From: Desulfobacteraceae bacterium
GTDB lineage: Bacteria > Desulfobacterota > Desulfobacteria > Desulfobacterales > SURF-15
NCBI GenBank assembly: GCA_003599475.1
Contig: QZKK01000254.1
Coordinates: 1-22,062, forward strand
Direction of reading: 5' to 3'
DNA length: 22,062 nucleotides
Translations under genes and position numbers: made by a program
The notes under the pieces: model-generated
What the model was told of the DNA's origin: nothing
Databases searched by the model: none
Seen by the model: only the letters and a program-made list of their open reading frames with translations
Part shown: positions 14,612 to 22,062 of the stretch, in pieces
How the letters are laid out: each line of letters opens with the position of its first letter
How positions within the stretch are numbered: position 1 is the first letter of the stretch

Positions 14612-16156
14612 TTACGGGTAAAGGGATTGAACGATCAGGGGGCGCTGCAGCATCTTTTCATACAACGCGATGTACTGGCGTGCGCAGTTGTCATGATTGA
14701 AGGTCTGAATGCTTTCGGTCATGATCCTTTCGACCTGGCGCTTTTTCACATCTTCGGGAAGCAGATGGAACTGCACTGCCTGGTCAACGGCCCAACTGAG
14801 ACCTGCGGCGTCGAAGTATTTGAACAGAAAGCCGTTTCCCCGATCTTTTTCCACCTCCAGATGAACGACCGTGTCGTGAATTCCGCCCGTATCGTGCGCC
14901 ACCGGAAGCGAACCGTAGATCGGACCGATCATCTGCGGCAGTCCGCAGGGCTCGAACCGGGAGGGCATCAGGATAAAATCCGATGCCGCATAGGCTTGCC
15001 GGGAAAGGTGCTCGTTGAAATTGCACACGGAAACCCGGTCTCCGATGCGATGGAAGGAGACAAGCTGGGTGAAATGTTTCTGGAACTCGCCGTTTGCAAC
15101 AAAGACGATCTGCAGGTCGAGATCCCAGTACCTGGAAATTACCGGAAAGAGGATATCGGCCAGGAGCTGGCATCCCTTCTGGATGGTATCCAGCCGGGAG
15201 GGCCAGAAAAACAAGGGCGCCTTGTCGTTTTCCCTAAGCCCGAGTGCCTTTTGGAGGGTGCGTTTGTTTTCGCTCTTTCCGGCGGCATGATCTTTGGGGC
15301 CGTAGGTCCGGATCAGATCCCCGTCCAGGATCGGGTTGTAGGTAGGGTCGGGGGCGTTGAGGATGCCCATGGCGCATTCGGCTTCCCACTTGTTCTGCAA
15401 TTCCTTCCGCAGGGGCCACTCGATAAAAGGATGCTTTCCCTGGACAACCTCATGAAGGAAGGTGGGGCTTACGGTGTTTACAAAGTGTGCGGCGAACACC
15501 CCGCTGGTGAGAAGATCCACCGGGTTTGTCTCCCGGGTCTCTTCGTAGTCGGTCGCCATATTCTGATAGTAGAGATGGTGCCAGAAATAGGCTCCGTCGA
15601 TTCCCCTGTCCTCGATTTCAGAAAGCGGAATCCGCATGGTATGGATGTTGTGAACCGTGAACAGGGCCGGTATTTTCATCCGCCGCGCCATGGCCGGAAT
15701 CAATCCGGTCATCCAGTCGTTGCAGTGGATCAGATCGGGCCGGACTCGCGGGATGATGTTGTTGATGACCTCTCTCTGGAAAGAGAGCGAGATCTTGACG
15801 TTTTCCCACCCGTGCCCCGAATATACCTGATGGAGGTAAAAGAAGGCTCTGTCTTCGGCAAGATGCACCCGATCGTCGGGCATCTTGTTCTGGATCGTTT
15901 CAAGCTCTTTTCCCAGCACAGGCAGCGCATGGATATTGAACATCCGCCGATAATCCGGCATCGCCACATGGACGTCCGCGCCCTGATCGTAGAGCGCATT
16001 GATCAGTGCCGCCGAAACGTCGGCAAGCCCTCCCGCTTTCGCGGTGGAGTAGTTCGCCATGTTCCCCATCCCCTCCGGAAGATAGGTGACCTCGGGGGTA
16101 ACCATAAGAATCCGGGGGTTCTGTTGTGAAGGAGTCATGACGATTTTTCCAATCAT
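14612..16156 (-). CDS. glgA: glycogen synthase, GT5 type
   Basis: 514 residues; extends alpha-1,4-glucan from a nucleotide-glucose donor (ADP-glucose in most GT5 enzymes). The KxGGL loop is K40-A-G-G-L44, preceded by a longer than usual insert (TPEVTYLPEGMGNMANYSTA). HCNDWMTGLIP (144-154) and TVHNIH (167-172) are GT5 landmarks. In the C-terminal half SRLDTIQKG has Lys327, and PSRFEPCGLPQM (399-410) holds Glu402. The ATG at 16156 overlaps the phosphorylase stop (ATGA), which suggests coupling; an ATG at 16138 (MTPSQQ) is a possible alternative. Lying directly after the phosphorylase gene, synthesis and breakdown appear co-expressed, so flux is probably set at the enzyme level. No glgC for ADP-glucose supply is visible. 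Confidence 0.92.
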   Translation of the reverse strand: MIGKIVMTPSQQNPRILMVTPEVTYLPEGMGNMANYSTAKAGGLADVSAALINALYDQGADVHVAMPDYRRMFNIHALPVLGKELETIQNKMPDDRVHLAEDRAFFYLHQVYSGHGWENVKISLSFQREVINNIIPRVRPDLIHCNDWMTGLIPAMARRMKIPALFTVHNIHTMRIPLSEIEDRGIDGAYFWHHLYYQNMATDYEETRETNPVDLLTSGVFAAHFVNTVSPTFLHEVVQGKHPFIEWPLRKELQNKWEAECAMGILNAPDPTYNPILDGDLIRTYGPKDHAAGKSENKRTLQKALGLRENDKAPLFFWPSRLDTIQKGCQLLADILFPVISRYWDLDLQIVFVANGEFQKHFTQLVSFHRIGDRVSVCNFNEHLSRQAYAASDFILMPSRFEPCGLPQMIGPIYGSLPVAHDTGGIHDTVVHLEVEKDRGNGFLFKYFDAAGLSWAVDQAVQFHLLPEDVKKRQVERIMTESIQTFNHDNCARQYIALYEKMLQRPLIVQSLYP

Positions 16157-18708
16157 TCAGCCCACGTCAGCAATCCCGGGGTGATCTTGATCCAGTCGTC
16201 TCCGCTGGGAGAGACGCGCGCCGTGAACCCCTGCCGCCCGGAAGTCCCGCAGCTCAGCCGGCAGGCATACAGATAATGGCCGTTTCCGCGGTCTTCCTTT
16301 ACGGTCATCGGATCGGCATGCCCATCGGCCAGCGTCTCGATACTCCTGAGAGCCCCATGATACAGATCGACACAGACCTCTTCCGGGCGCAGCTCTCCCA
16401 GGTAGACCTCCGCCGTCAGCTCGATCTCGTCACCGACCCGGATTCGATTCTTCGTTTCCATCCGGGGCGGATGGATCCGGATGTGTCTCCAGTGTGTCTG
16501 GAGCCGTTCACGCTGAGCGCTCAGCCGTTGTGCGACCTGTGAACCGTCTTTGAGAAGCCGCTCGTTGCTTTCGGAGGCCGGCCTGTAAAACTTCCTGCCG
16601 TATTCGGTGATCATCCGATGGCTGCTGAAATTCTGGATGGCCATCTTCATGGATGCCTTCATCATCTTGACCCATTTTGCGGGTACGCCGCCGTTTTTCC
16701 TTTCGTAAAAAAGCGGGATGACCTCATTTTCGAGGACGTTGTAGACGGCCTGGCTCTCCACCGAATCCTGGTAGTGGTGGTCGTCGTATTCTTCCCCGTT
16801 TCCGATTCTCCAGCCGGCTTCTTCCGAATACGCTTCACACCACCATCCGTCAAGGACGCTGACATTGAGAACACCGTTTAAGGCCGCCTTCATCCCGGAG
16901 GTTCCGCAAGCCTCCATCGGCCGCCTCGGGGTGTTGAGCCACACATCCGTACCCTGGACGAGATGGCGGGCGATATGGGGGTCGTAGTTTTCAAGAAAGA
17001 CGAACCGGTGACGAAGCTTTTCATTGTGTGCAAAATGAAAGATCCGCTGGATCAGGTCCTTTCCCTCCCGATCTCTCGGATGTGCCTTTCCGGAGATGAG
17101 GATCTGTACGGGCCTCTTTTCCGAGGTAAGGATTGCCTCCAGCCGCTGAGGGTCCATCAGCAGAAGATAGGATCGCTTGTAGGATGCAAAACGCCGGGCG
17201 AATCCAATGGTCAGCACGTCGGGGTCGAGGACGGACGCCACATCCTGCATGACGGATCTGGGGGCGTTTCGCCGATTGTACTGCCGGGTCATCAGTTCCC
17301 TGCATGTGCGAACCAGGCGGGCGCGATTCATCTCGTGGGCACGCCAGAGTTCTTCATCATAGATATCCTCGATTCGCCGGACGAGTTCCGGCTTGAACGG
17401 GTTCAGCGCCCAGTCCGGTCCCAGGTAACGCTCGAAAAGCAACGAGAATTCGTAGGATACCCATGAGGAAACATGAACTCCGTTGGTGATATGGGTAATG
17501 GGGACCTCTTCGTCGGACCGGTTCGGCCAAACATGCGTCCACATGCGTCTTGCGACACCGCCGTGCAGCTCGCTTACGCCGTTGCAGTATTGAGAGAGAC
17601 GAACCCCCAGCACGAACATGGAAAGCGGCTCTCTCGAGTCGGTCCTTCCGAGTTGTCCCAAATTGATGATTTCGCTTACGGGCATCCTCAACTTTTCCTC
17701 GAATGGAACCAGGCAGGGCCTGACAAGATCCGGATGAAACTCGTCATAGCCGGCCGCAACCGGGGTATGGGTGGTAAAAACGGTTGTTCGAGGGACGATT
17801 TCAAGAGCCGTTTTCAGATCTACGGAGTGTGTGGACATGGTCTGAGCCAGCCGTTCGATACCGGCAAAAGCGCAGTGGCCTTCGTTCATGTGAATTACAC
17901 TGGGGTAAATACCCATGGCGGCAAGAGCCCGGATCCCCCCGATTCCAAGCAGCAGTTCCTGCGCCAGTCTCACCTTTGCCTCCCCGGCATAGAGCATGGC
18001 GGTGATATGCCGGATGGAAGGCGGATTCTCGGCGAGGTTGGTATCGAGAAGATACAGCGGGATACATCCCACCATGATCCTCCAAACCGCCGCTCGAATC
18101 TCGCCGTCGGGTCCCATCACCGAAACGCAGAACTCGTTTCCCGAAGGGTCCTTGGCTCTTTCCACCGGCAGATGATAGAGATCGGTTTCCGGATAGGATT
18201 CCTGCTGCCGCCCCTCCTGGTTCAGAAACTGAAAGAAATACCCTTGCCGGTAGAGCAGCCCGACGCCGACCAGGGGAAGCCCCATATCGGATGCCGCTTT
18301 CAAGTGGTCGCCCGCCAGGATGCCGAGCCCGCCGGCAAAGAGGGGCAGGCTCTCGTGAATACCGAACTCCATGGAAAAGTAGGCGATCTTTCCGCTCATC
18401 TCCGGTAAAGAGGTCCTGAATTCCTCGGGCGGGAGACAGTCCATGGCTTCGAACCGTTCCTGAATCCGGTTCATATGCGCAAGGAAACTCGTATCCTCCG
18501 CCAAACGTTCGAACCGGCTTTGTGGAACCATCGACAAAAACGTCAGCGGGTTGCTTTCGGTTTTAGACCACAGTTTGGGATCGATGCGGCGAAACAGTTC
18601 GTTTGCATCATGCTGCCAGCTCCACCACAGATTGCGGGAGAGCTTTTCCAGAAACGCGATCCGTTTCGGAATGGCTGGAAAAACCTGATATGTTTGAAGG
18701 AAGCTCAT
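16153..18708 (-). CDS. glgP: alpha-glucan (glycogen/maltodextrin) phosphorylase, GT35, TIGR02094 type
   Basis: 851 residues; releases glucose-1-phosphate from glucan ends with pyridoxal phosphate. An N-terminal DUF3417 region (about 10-110, LEKLSRNLWWSWQHDANELF) marks the TIGR02094 subfamily, unlike E. coli GlgP. The phosphorylase core includes AYFSMEFGIHESLPLFAGGLGILAGD spread over 109-134, HMNEGHCAF (273-281) and the PLP site EACGTSGMKAALNG with Lys607. About 105 beta-rich residues follow (745-851), also normal for this type. The ATG at 18708 has AAGGA a few bases upstream; a longer frame from 18798 only adds unlike sequence. It is 180 bp after the debranching gene and overlaps glgA by ATGA. 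Regulation by phosphorylation as in animals is not expected. Confidence 0.93.
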   Translation of the reverse strand: MSFLQTYQVFPAIPKRIAFLEKLSRNLWWSWQHDANELFRRIDPKLWSKTESNPLTFLSMVPQSRFERLAEDTSFLAHMNRIQERFEAMDCLPPEEFRTSLPEMSGKIAYFSMEFGIHESLPLFAGGLGILAGDHLKAASDMGLPLVGVGLLYRQGYFFQFLNQEGRQQESYPETDLYHLPVERAKDPSGNEFCVSVMGPDGEIRAAVWRIMVGCIPLYLLDTNLAENPPSIRHITAMLYAGEAKVRLAQELLLGIGGIRALAAMGIYPSVIHMNEGHCAFAGIERLAQTMSTHSVDLKTALEIVPRTTVFTTHTPVAAGYDEFHPDLVRPCLVPFEEKLRMPVSEIINLGQLGRTDSREPLSMFVLGVRLSQYCNGVSELHGGVARRMWTHVWPNRSDEEVPITHITNGVHVSSWVSYEFSLLFERYLGPDWALNPFKPELVRRIEDIYDEELWRAHEMNRARLVRTCRELMTRQYNRRNAPRSVMQDVASVLDPDVLTIGFARRFASYKRSYLLLMDPQRLEAILTSEKRPVQILISGKAHPRDREGKDLIQRIFHFAHNEKLRHRFVFLENYDPHIARHLVQGTDVWLNTPRRPMEACGTSGMKAALNGVLNVSVLDGWWCEAYSEEAGWRIGNGEEYDDHHYQDSVESQAVYNVLENEVIPLFYERKNGGVPAKWVKMMKASMKMAIQNFSSHRMITEYGRKFYRPASESNERLLKDGSQVAQRLSAQRERLQTHWRHIRIHPPRMETKNRIRVGDEIELTAEVYLGELRPEEVCVDLYHGALRSIETLADGHADPMTVKEDRGNGHYLYACRLSCGTSGRQGFTARVSPSGDDWIKITPGLLTWAE

Positions 18709-18819
18709 GATTTCCTTTCTTGGTTCAATCTCGAAAATCCGATTCACCGGGGACTCGGTCGGAGCTGTGGAAATTCGGCCCGCTCCGGGGTGAAACAAAC
18801 GGCCGGTCCCGGATTCTTT

Positions 18820-18847
18820 AACTTATCAACTTTAAGACGATAATCAA
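18820..18847 (-). promoter_or_regulatory. weak candidate promoter ahead of glgP
   Basis: On the minus strand TTGATT (18847-18842) and TAAGTT (18825-18820) are 16 bases apart, the same spacing and -10 sequence as the dnaJ candidate. It lies in the 180-bp gap between the debranching and phosphorylase genes and could give glgP-glgA-glgB their own start. Both boxes are imperfect, and the AT-rich patch around it is also partly palindromic (TTAA at both ends). Confidence 0.28.
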
Positions 18848-18862
18848 GTAGAGATGCAGGCA

Positions 18863-18913
18863 GGGATGTAGAGTCTCTCCCTTTCTCCCTACATCCCTTT
18901 CTCCCTACATCCC
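18863..18913. repeat. 8-bp unit tandem array with inverted arm, overlapping the 3' end of the debranching gene
   Basis: Read on the minus strand the units are GGGATGTA, GGGAGAAA, GGGATGTA, GGGAGAAA, GGGAGAGA, giving two perfect 16-bp copies on the plus strand (18881-18896 and 18897-18912). CTACATCCC (18889-18897) pairs perfectly with GGGATGTAG (18863-18871). The debranching stop codon is at 18889-18891, so about the last seven codons lie inside the array. No T-run follows, so I do not call it a terminator. Confidence 0.6.
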
Positions 18914-21900
18914 TTCTCCAGCAGCTTCAAGACCCTGAGAAATTCGCTCGCCCCCCAGGCCTGCGCATCGCATCCCCGCTGGGCATGCGGCGCGTTTCCG
19001 TCGAGTATTTCAGGAACATGTCCGATACAGCCCTCGTCCAGCATGGGGGCGCAGCTCGCGAGCCAGGATCTGGCCGTTTCTTTGGCCCCGGCTCCGTATG
19101 CGAGGACCCACGCCTCGCAGAAGCTGGGAAAGACCCATGTCCAGGCGGTCCCATTATGGTATGCCGGCTTCCGGGAGGAGTCTTCGTCTCCTTCGTATCG
19201 CCCCTGAAACGGCCGATGCGGATCGTTCACTATCTTGCCCTGGTGGTGGATCGGAAGCGGCCGCCGGACGGGACGATCCGCCAGGGTCCGGATCGCCCCC
19301 GGCACCAACAGCTCCTGGCAGGCAGATACGACCTGCCGGCATACCTTCTTTTCGGATACCGCCCCCAGGGTGACCGCAAACAACTGGTTCGGACGAAGTG
19401 CGTCATCGGGCTCCGCCTTTTCAGGGGCTCCCCCCGCACGGGAATGCAGGCAATCGGAAAGATACGCCTCCTTTTTGAGGCAGAAAAGCTCAAGAATCGA
19501 TGCCTTCACCCGAGAGGCGGTCTTTTCCCAAAGCCCGGTAGAGTCGATTCGCCCTAAATAATCGAGTGCCGCATACCAGAGCGCCTGGATTTCAATCGGG
19601 TAGCCCTGCCGGGGAGTGCCGGCGGGAAAATTGGTGTCCATCCAGGTGAAATGCATCGGGCTGTAAATGAGGCCGGACTCAGCGTCCATTCGAATGCCGT
19701 TCGGTGTTCCGGCAATGTAGTGGTTTCCGATATCGAGAAGAATTTTGCGAATGGAACGGTCGGCGCATTTTTCATTCAGGAAAGAATCTCCTTCCCTGCC
19801 TTCCAGATCCCTGCAAGCCACAATCAACCAGAGCGGCGCATCGGAGGTATCCCGGTTTCCCGCACTTTCCCCATGGATCATGTTCGGCAGGGTGCCCCGA
19901 TCTTCGAACCGGGCAAACTGTTTCAAAACGGCGCGTGCCGCTTCAAGCCGATCATCCGCAATCATTCCACGGACAACGATCAATGCATCCCGGCCCCAAT
20001 CCAGGAACCAGGGATATCCCGCGACAATCGATTTCAGATCGCCCCTTTTTACGATGTAGTGGGTCAATGCGGAACTCAGAGCCGAGCTCAGGGAGACTTT
20101 CATGGTACGATGATCGTCTTTTGGGCTGCAAGCTTCCCCCTGCCGATGTTTTTCCGCGGAAAATGAGGGTTCGAAAGAGCTCTCTCCGATCGCCGCCTGA
20201 AGATCAACGGTCTCCCCGCCCTTTACCTGCGCATCGAAGTAGCCCGGGCTGAAAAGATCGGAATTCGGATCCAGGCCGCGTTCGGATTCAACGGATCGAA
20301 AGACCATATAGAGCCATTCCGGTTCCCATACGAACCGCCCCTGCGGCATCTCTACCCGGAGCCGGTGGTATGGATCCGGGGCGAATGTAAAACCGTTGGA
20401 ATGCTTTTCGATCGCAGAGGGAAAATGGTGTTCAGGTCCTGTAAATGCCTTGGTCACATGGTGAAAATTCCGGCTTTCGATATCCGGACGCACGATCAAC
20501 CGCAGCGGCTTTTCATCGCCGAGCCTGCCGTCGAGCCCCCCGGAAGGGCATCGATAAAAGATCAGACGAACCTCGTTTTTTCCAGGGATCATCTTCAGGC
20601 CGATGCTCAGCCGAACGTGTTCTCCCTGGCCGGTGGGAACCTGAAAGTGCCATGTCCCCTCGGAACCGTCCAGCGAAAACAGTTCCAGGCAGCTTTCGCA
20701 GAGCTCCTGGGAATAATCCTGAAAAATGATCCAAGCCCGGCATCGGGCCAGCATGATCCATCGATCCTCGGGAATTTCCGGGTTCAGATTCCCGGCAAGC
20801 AGCGCATCGTACCGGCTGCTCAGCTTCCCCCATGAAAGCGGAGCCCGGCACATGCCCCCGCGTCCGTTGGTCGCCAGGAATAAAAGCCGGCTGTTGTTGA
20901 GGCAGGACCGAGGGTACATTGTCCTGACAAGTACCGTCTCGGCCTTCGGAAGATAGCGGATCGAAGACTCACGGCGTCTGTTTTCCCCTTCGAGGAATAC
21001 AGAAATTTTCAATGTCACGCGCCGGAAGGCATCCGGGACCGGAAGCGGAGAAAAGACGGCAAAGAAAGTCCCATCCGATTGTCCCAGGCTCGCTTCGCGG
21101 GCGATCGTGCCGCCCGAATCCGTCAGGTCCGCATAGAAGGGGGACGCGGAGCGCACCATGAGAAAATGACCGGGAGGAACCATCACATCGCGCTCGATGT
21201 CCTGCGGCCACTGCCAGGTAATCAGCCGGGGCTCGGCACCTCGCGGAGATATCGACCGGAAGAATCGGCAGGGGTCTTTACCGAGCTCGGCGGCTGCGCG
21301 GTCGACATGGAAATCGTCCGGGTCCCCGGCTTCGGGGCAGTGCCTGAGGATATCGAGCACCTTGGCACGCCTTTTTTGGTGTTCGATTCTTTCGGGAAGG
21401 CGGAGAAACCTCCCGGATGCTTTTTCGACCAGTCGAATATCTTCAGGATCCGCAGAAAGGCAGCGAACCTGCCCCGGCTCCAGGGCGCAAGTCGCTTGTC
21501 TGCCATCGCGCCGGATATCGATTCTTTCACCCGTCAGCAGATCGACAAAAGCCCCGGGAGCGATTTGATCGATGCCGGATTCTCGAAGATCCCAACGGGC
21601 CGTCGTACCGAGGGCGTCATCCAGATTGACCGGGATCAGGAGGCGCTTGCCGCTCGGTCCGTGGCGGCGAAGCAAGACGATCTGATTGCCGGGACCGGTC
21701 TGAATCATTCGGATTTCCGCCTGATCGAAAAACGCGGGATGGCAGCGGAGCAGGGTGGTCAGCCGCCGGATCTCTTTCACCTGATTGACTTCCGCTCCCC
21801 AGTTCAAAGAGGGGGCGTCGTGGACATCGATTTTTTCAGCCGCATACCACTCCACTCCGTTTGCAAATCCGAAAGCTCCGTTCGGAGAGCCGAGCGCGCA

Positions 21901-22062
21901 AAAGGCGGTCCGCATTCTGGCAAAAGCATGGGAACGGGCTGCGAGCCGGTTGTTGTCATGGGTTTCAGAAAAGTTGACGAGGATGCCGTCTGTCCGAGAG
22001 ATTTCGATCACGTCGGGAAGATAGGATTCGATCTGGGACAGGTCGTAATTCTGAAAAAGCTC
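18889..22062 (-). CDS. glycogen debranching protein: GH13 domain fused to amylo-alpha-1,6-glucosidase (5' end outside window)
   Basis: 1057 residues are visible; the frame is open to the right edge, so the N-terminus is missing. The visible start (YLPDVIEISRTDG, then ETHDNNRLA with the GH13 region IV His-Asp at about 35-36, and FGFANGVEWYAAEK) is the end of a GH13 barrel. A linker and beta region follow. Then comes a GDE_N-like domain (about 390-600, FLATNGRGGM) and a GDE_C domain (about 655-1050) with GYPWFLDWGRDALIVVRGM, YPIEIQALWYAAL and YHNGTAWTWVFPSF. Such proteins trim alpha-1,6 branches left by phosphorylase; the GH13 part may add glucanotransferase or amylase activity, making it comparable in layout to eukaryotic bifunctional debranching enzyme. 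It is upstream of glgP on the same strand. The last residues (GCREKGM) come from a repeat array. Confidence 0.9.
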   Translation of the reverse strand, partial: ELFQNYDLSQIESYLPDVIEISRTDGILVNFSETHDNNRLAARSHAFARMRTAFCALGSPNGAFGFANGVEWYAAEKIDVHDAPSLNWGAEVNQVKEIRRLTTLLRCHPAFFDQAEIRMIQTGPGNQIVLLRRHGPSGKRLLIPVNLDDALGTTARWDLRESGIDQIAPGAFVDLLTGERIDIRRDGRQATCALEPGQVRCLSADPEDIRLVEKASGRFLRLPERIEHQKRRAKVLDILRHCPEAGDPDDFHVDRAAAELGKDPCRFFRSISPRGAEPRLITWQWPQDIERDVMVPPGHFLMVRSASPFYADLTDSGGTIAREASLGQSDGTFFAVFSPLPVPDAFRRVTLKISVFLEGENRRRESSIRYLPKAETVLVRTMYPRSCLNNSRLLFLATNGRGGMCRAPLSWGKLSSRYDALLAGNLNPEIPEDRWIMLARCRAWIIFQDYSQELCESCLELFSLDGSEGTWHFQVPTGQGEHVRLSIGLKMIPGKNEVRLIFYRCPSGGLDGRLGDEKPLRLIVRPDIESRNFHHVTKAFTGPEHHFPSAIEKHSNGFTFAPDPYHRLRVEMPQGRFVWEPEWLYMVFRSVESERGLDPNSDLFSPGYFDAQVKGGETVDLQAAIGESSFEPSFSAEKHRQGEACSPKDDHRTMKVSLSSALSSALTHYIVKRGDLKSIVAGYPWFLDWGRDALIVVRGMIADDRLEAARAVLKQFARFEDRGTLPNMIHGESAGNRDTSDAPLWLIVACRDLEGREGDSFLNEKCADRSIRKILLDIGNHYIAGTPNGIRMDAESGLIYSPMHFTWMDTNFPAGTPRQGYPIEIQALWYAALDYLGRIDSTGLWEKTASRVKASILELFCLKKEAYLSDCLHSRAGGAPEKAEPDDALRPNQLFAVTLGAVSEKKVCRQVVSACQELLVPGAIRTLADRPVRRPLPIHHQGKIVNDPHRPFQGRYEGDEDSSRKPAYHNGTAWTWVFPSFCEAWVLAYGAGAKETARSWLASCAPMLDEGCIGHVPEILDGNAPHAQRGCDAQAWGASEFLRVLKLLEKGCREKGM

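Noticed and set aside
14162..16129. Long plus-strand open frame (655 codons) opposite glgA and glgB
   Set aside because: It spans two well-supported genes and their spacer, has no recognisable domain, and reflects GC-biased third positions of the minus-strand genes.
18709..18798. N-terminal extension of the phosphorylase by 30 residues
   Set aside because: No resemblance to the family; the ATG at 18708 has a ribosome binding site and the typical DUF3417 beginning.
18863..18897. Terminator of the debranching gene
   Set aside because: A 9-bp stem exists but there is no T-run, and the stem is explained by the inverted repeat units.

Overview
The window looks like chromosomal DNA of a Gram-negative bacterium, most likely a deltaproteobacterium (Desulfobacterota type). 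This rests on gene content, not on a marker gene: an FtsEX-EnvC-CtpA cell-division block, a 'SH3 domain plus C-terminal anchor' protein typical of Proteobacteria, a QueD, a two-gene ADP-forming acyl-CoA synthetase and a glycogen cluster with eukaryote-like enzymes. There is no rRNA, tRNA, phage, transposase or CRISPR array.

Left part, minus strand (7094 down to 1): SH3/anchor protein, dnaJ, queD, ftsE, ftsX, envC, ctpA, then perhaps the first codons of another gene at the left edge. FtsE/FtsX form an ABC-type complex that in E. coli works through EnvC to switch on cell-wall amidases at the septum. The EnvC here has lost its metalloprotease ligands, as expected for an activator. CtpA is the periplasmic processing protease usual next to envC. 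ftsX and envC overlap by ATGA, and a sigma70-like promoter lies before dnaJ.

Middle part, plus strand (7397 to 12519): a DUF1178 zinc-ribbon protein, the alpha and beta subunits of an ADP-forming acyl-CoA synthetase (overlapping genes), a tandem universal stress protein and a GT4-type glycosyltransferase. The glycosyltransferase converges on, and overlaps by 29 bp, the glycogen cluster.

Right part, minus strand (22062 down to 12491): a GH13 plus amylo-1,6-glucosidase debranching protein (5' end outside the window), alpha-glucan phosphorylase, glycogen synthase (ATGA overlap with the phosphorylase gene) and a GH13_8, eukaryote-type branching enzyme. Together they cover glycogen elongation, branching, phosphorolysis and debranching. 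No ADP-glucose pyrophosphorylase gene is visible.

The least expected signal is between the genes. Four spacers hold short degenerate arrays of 7-bp units and a fifth holds 8-bp units; each has a different unit sequence, and four of the five show inverted partner units. In one case the array supplies the last codons of the debranching gene. Apart from these arrays and the eukaryote-like glycogen enzymes, the window is mostly conventional core genome; I see no clear novel multi-gene system.
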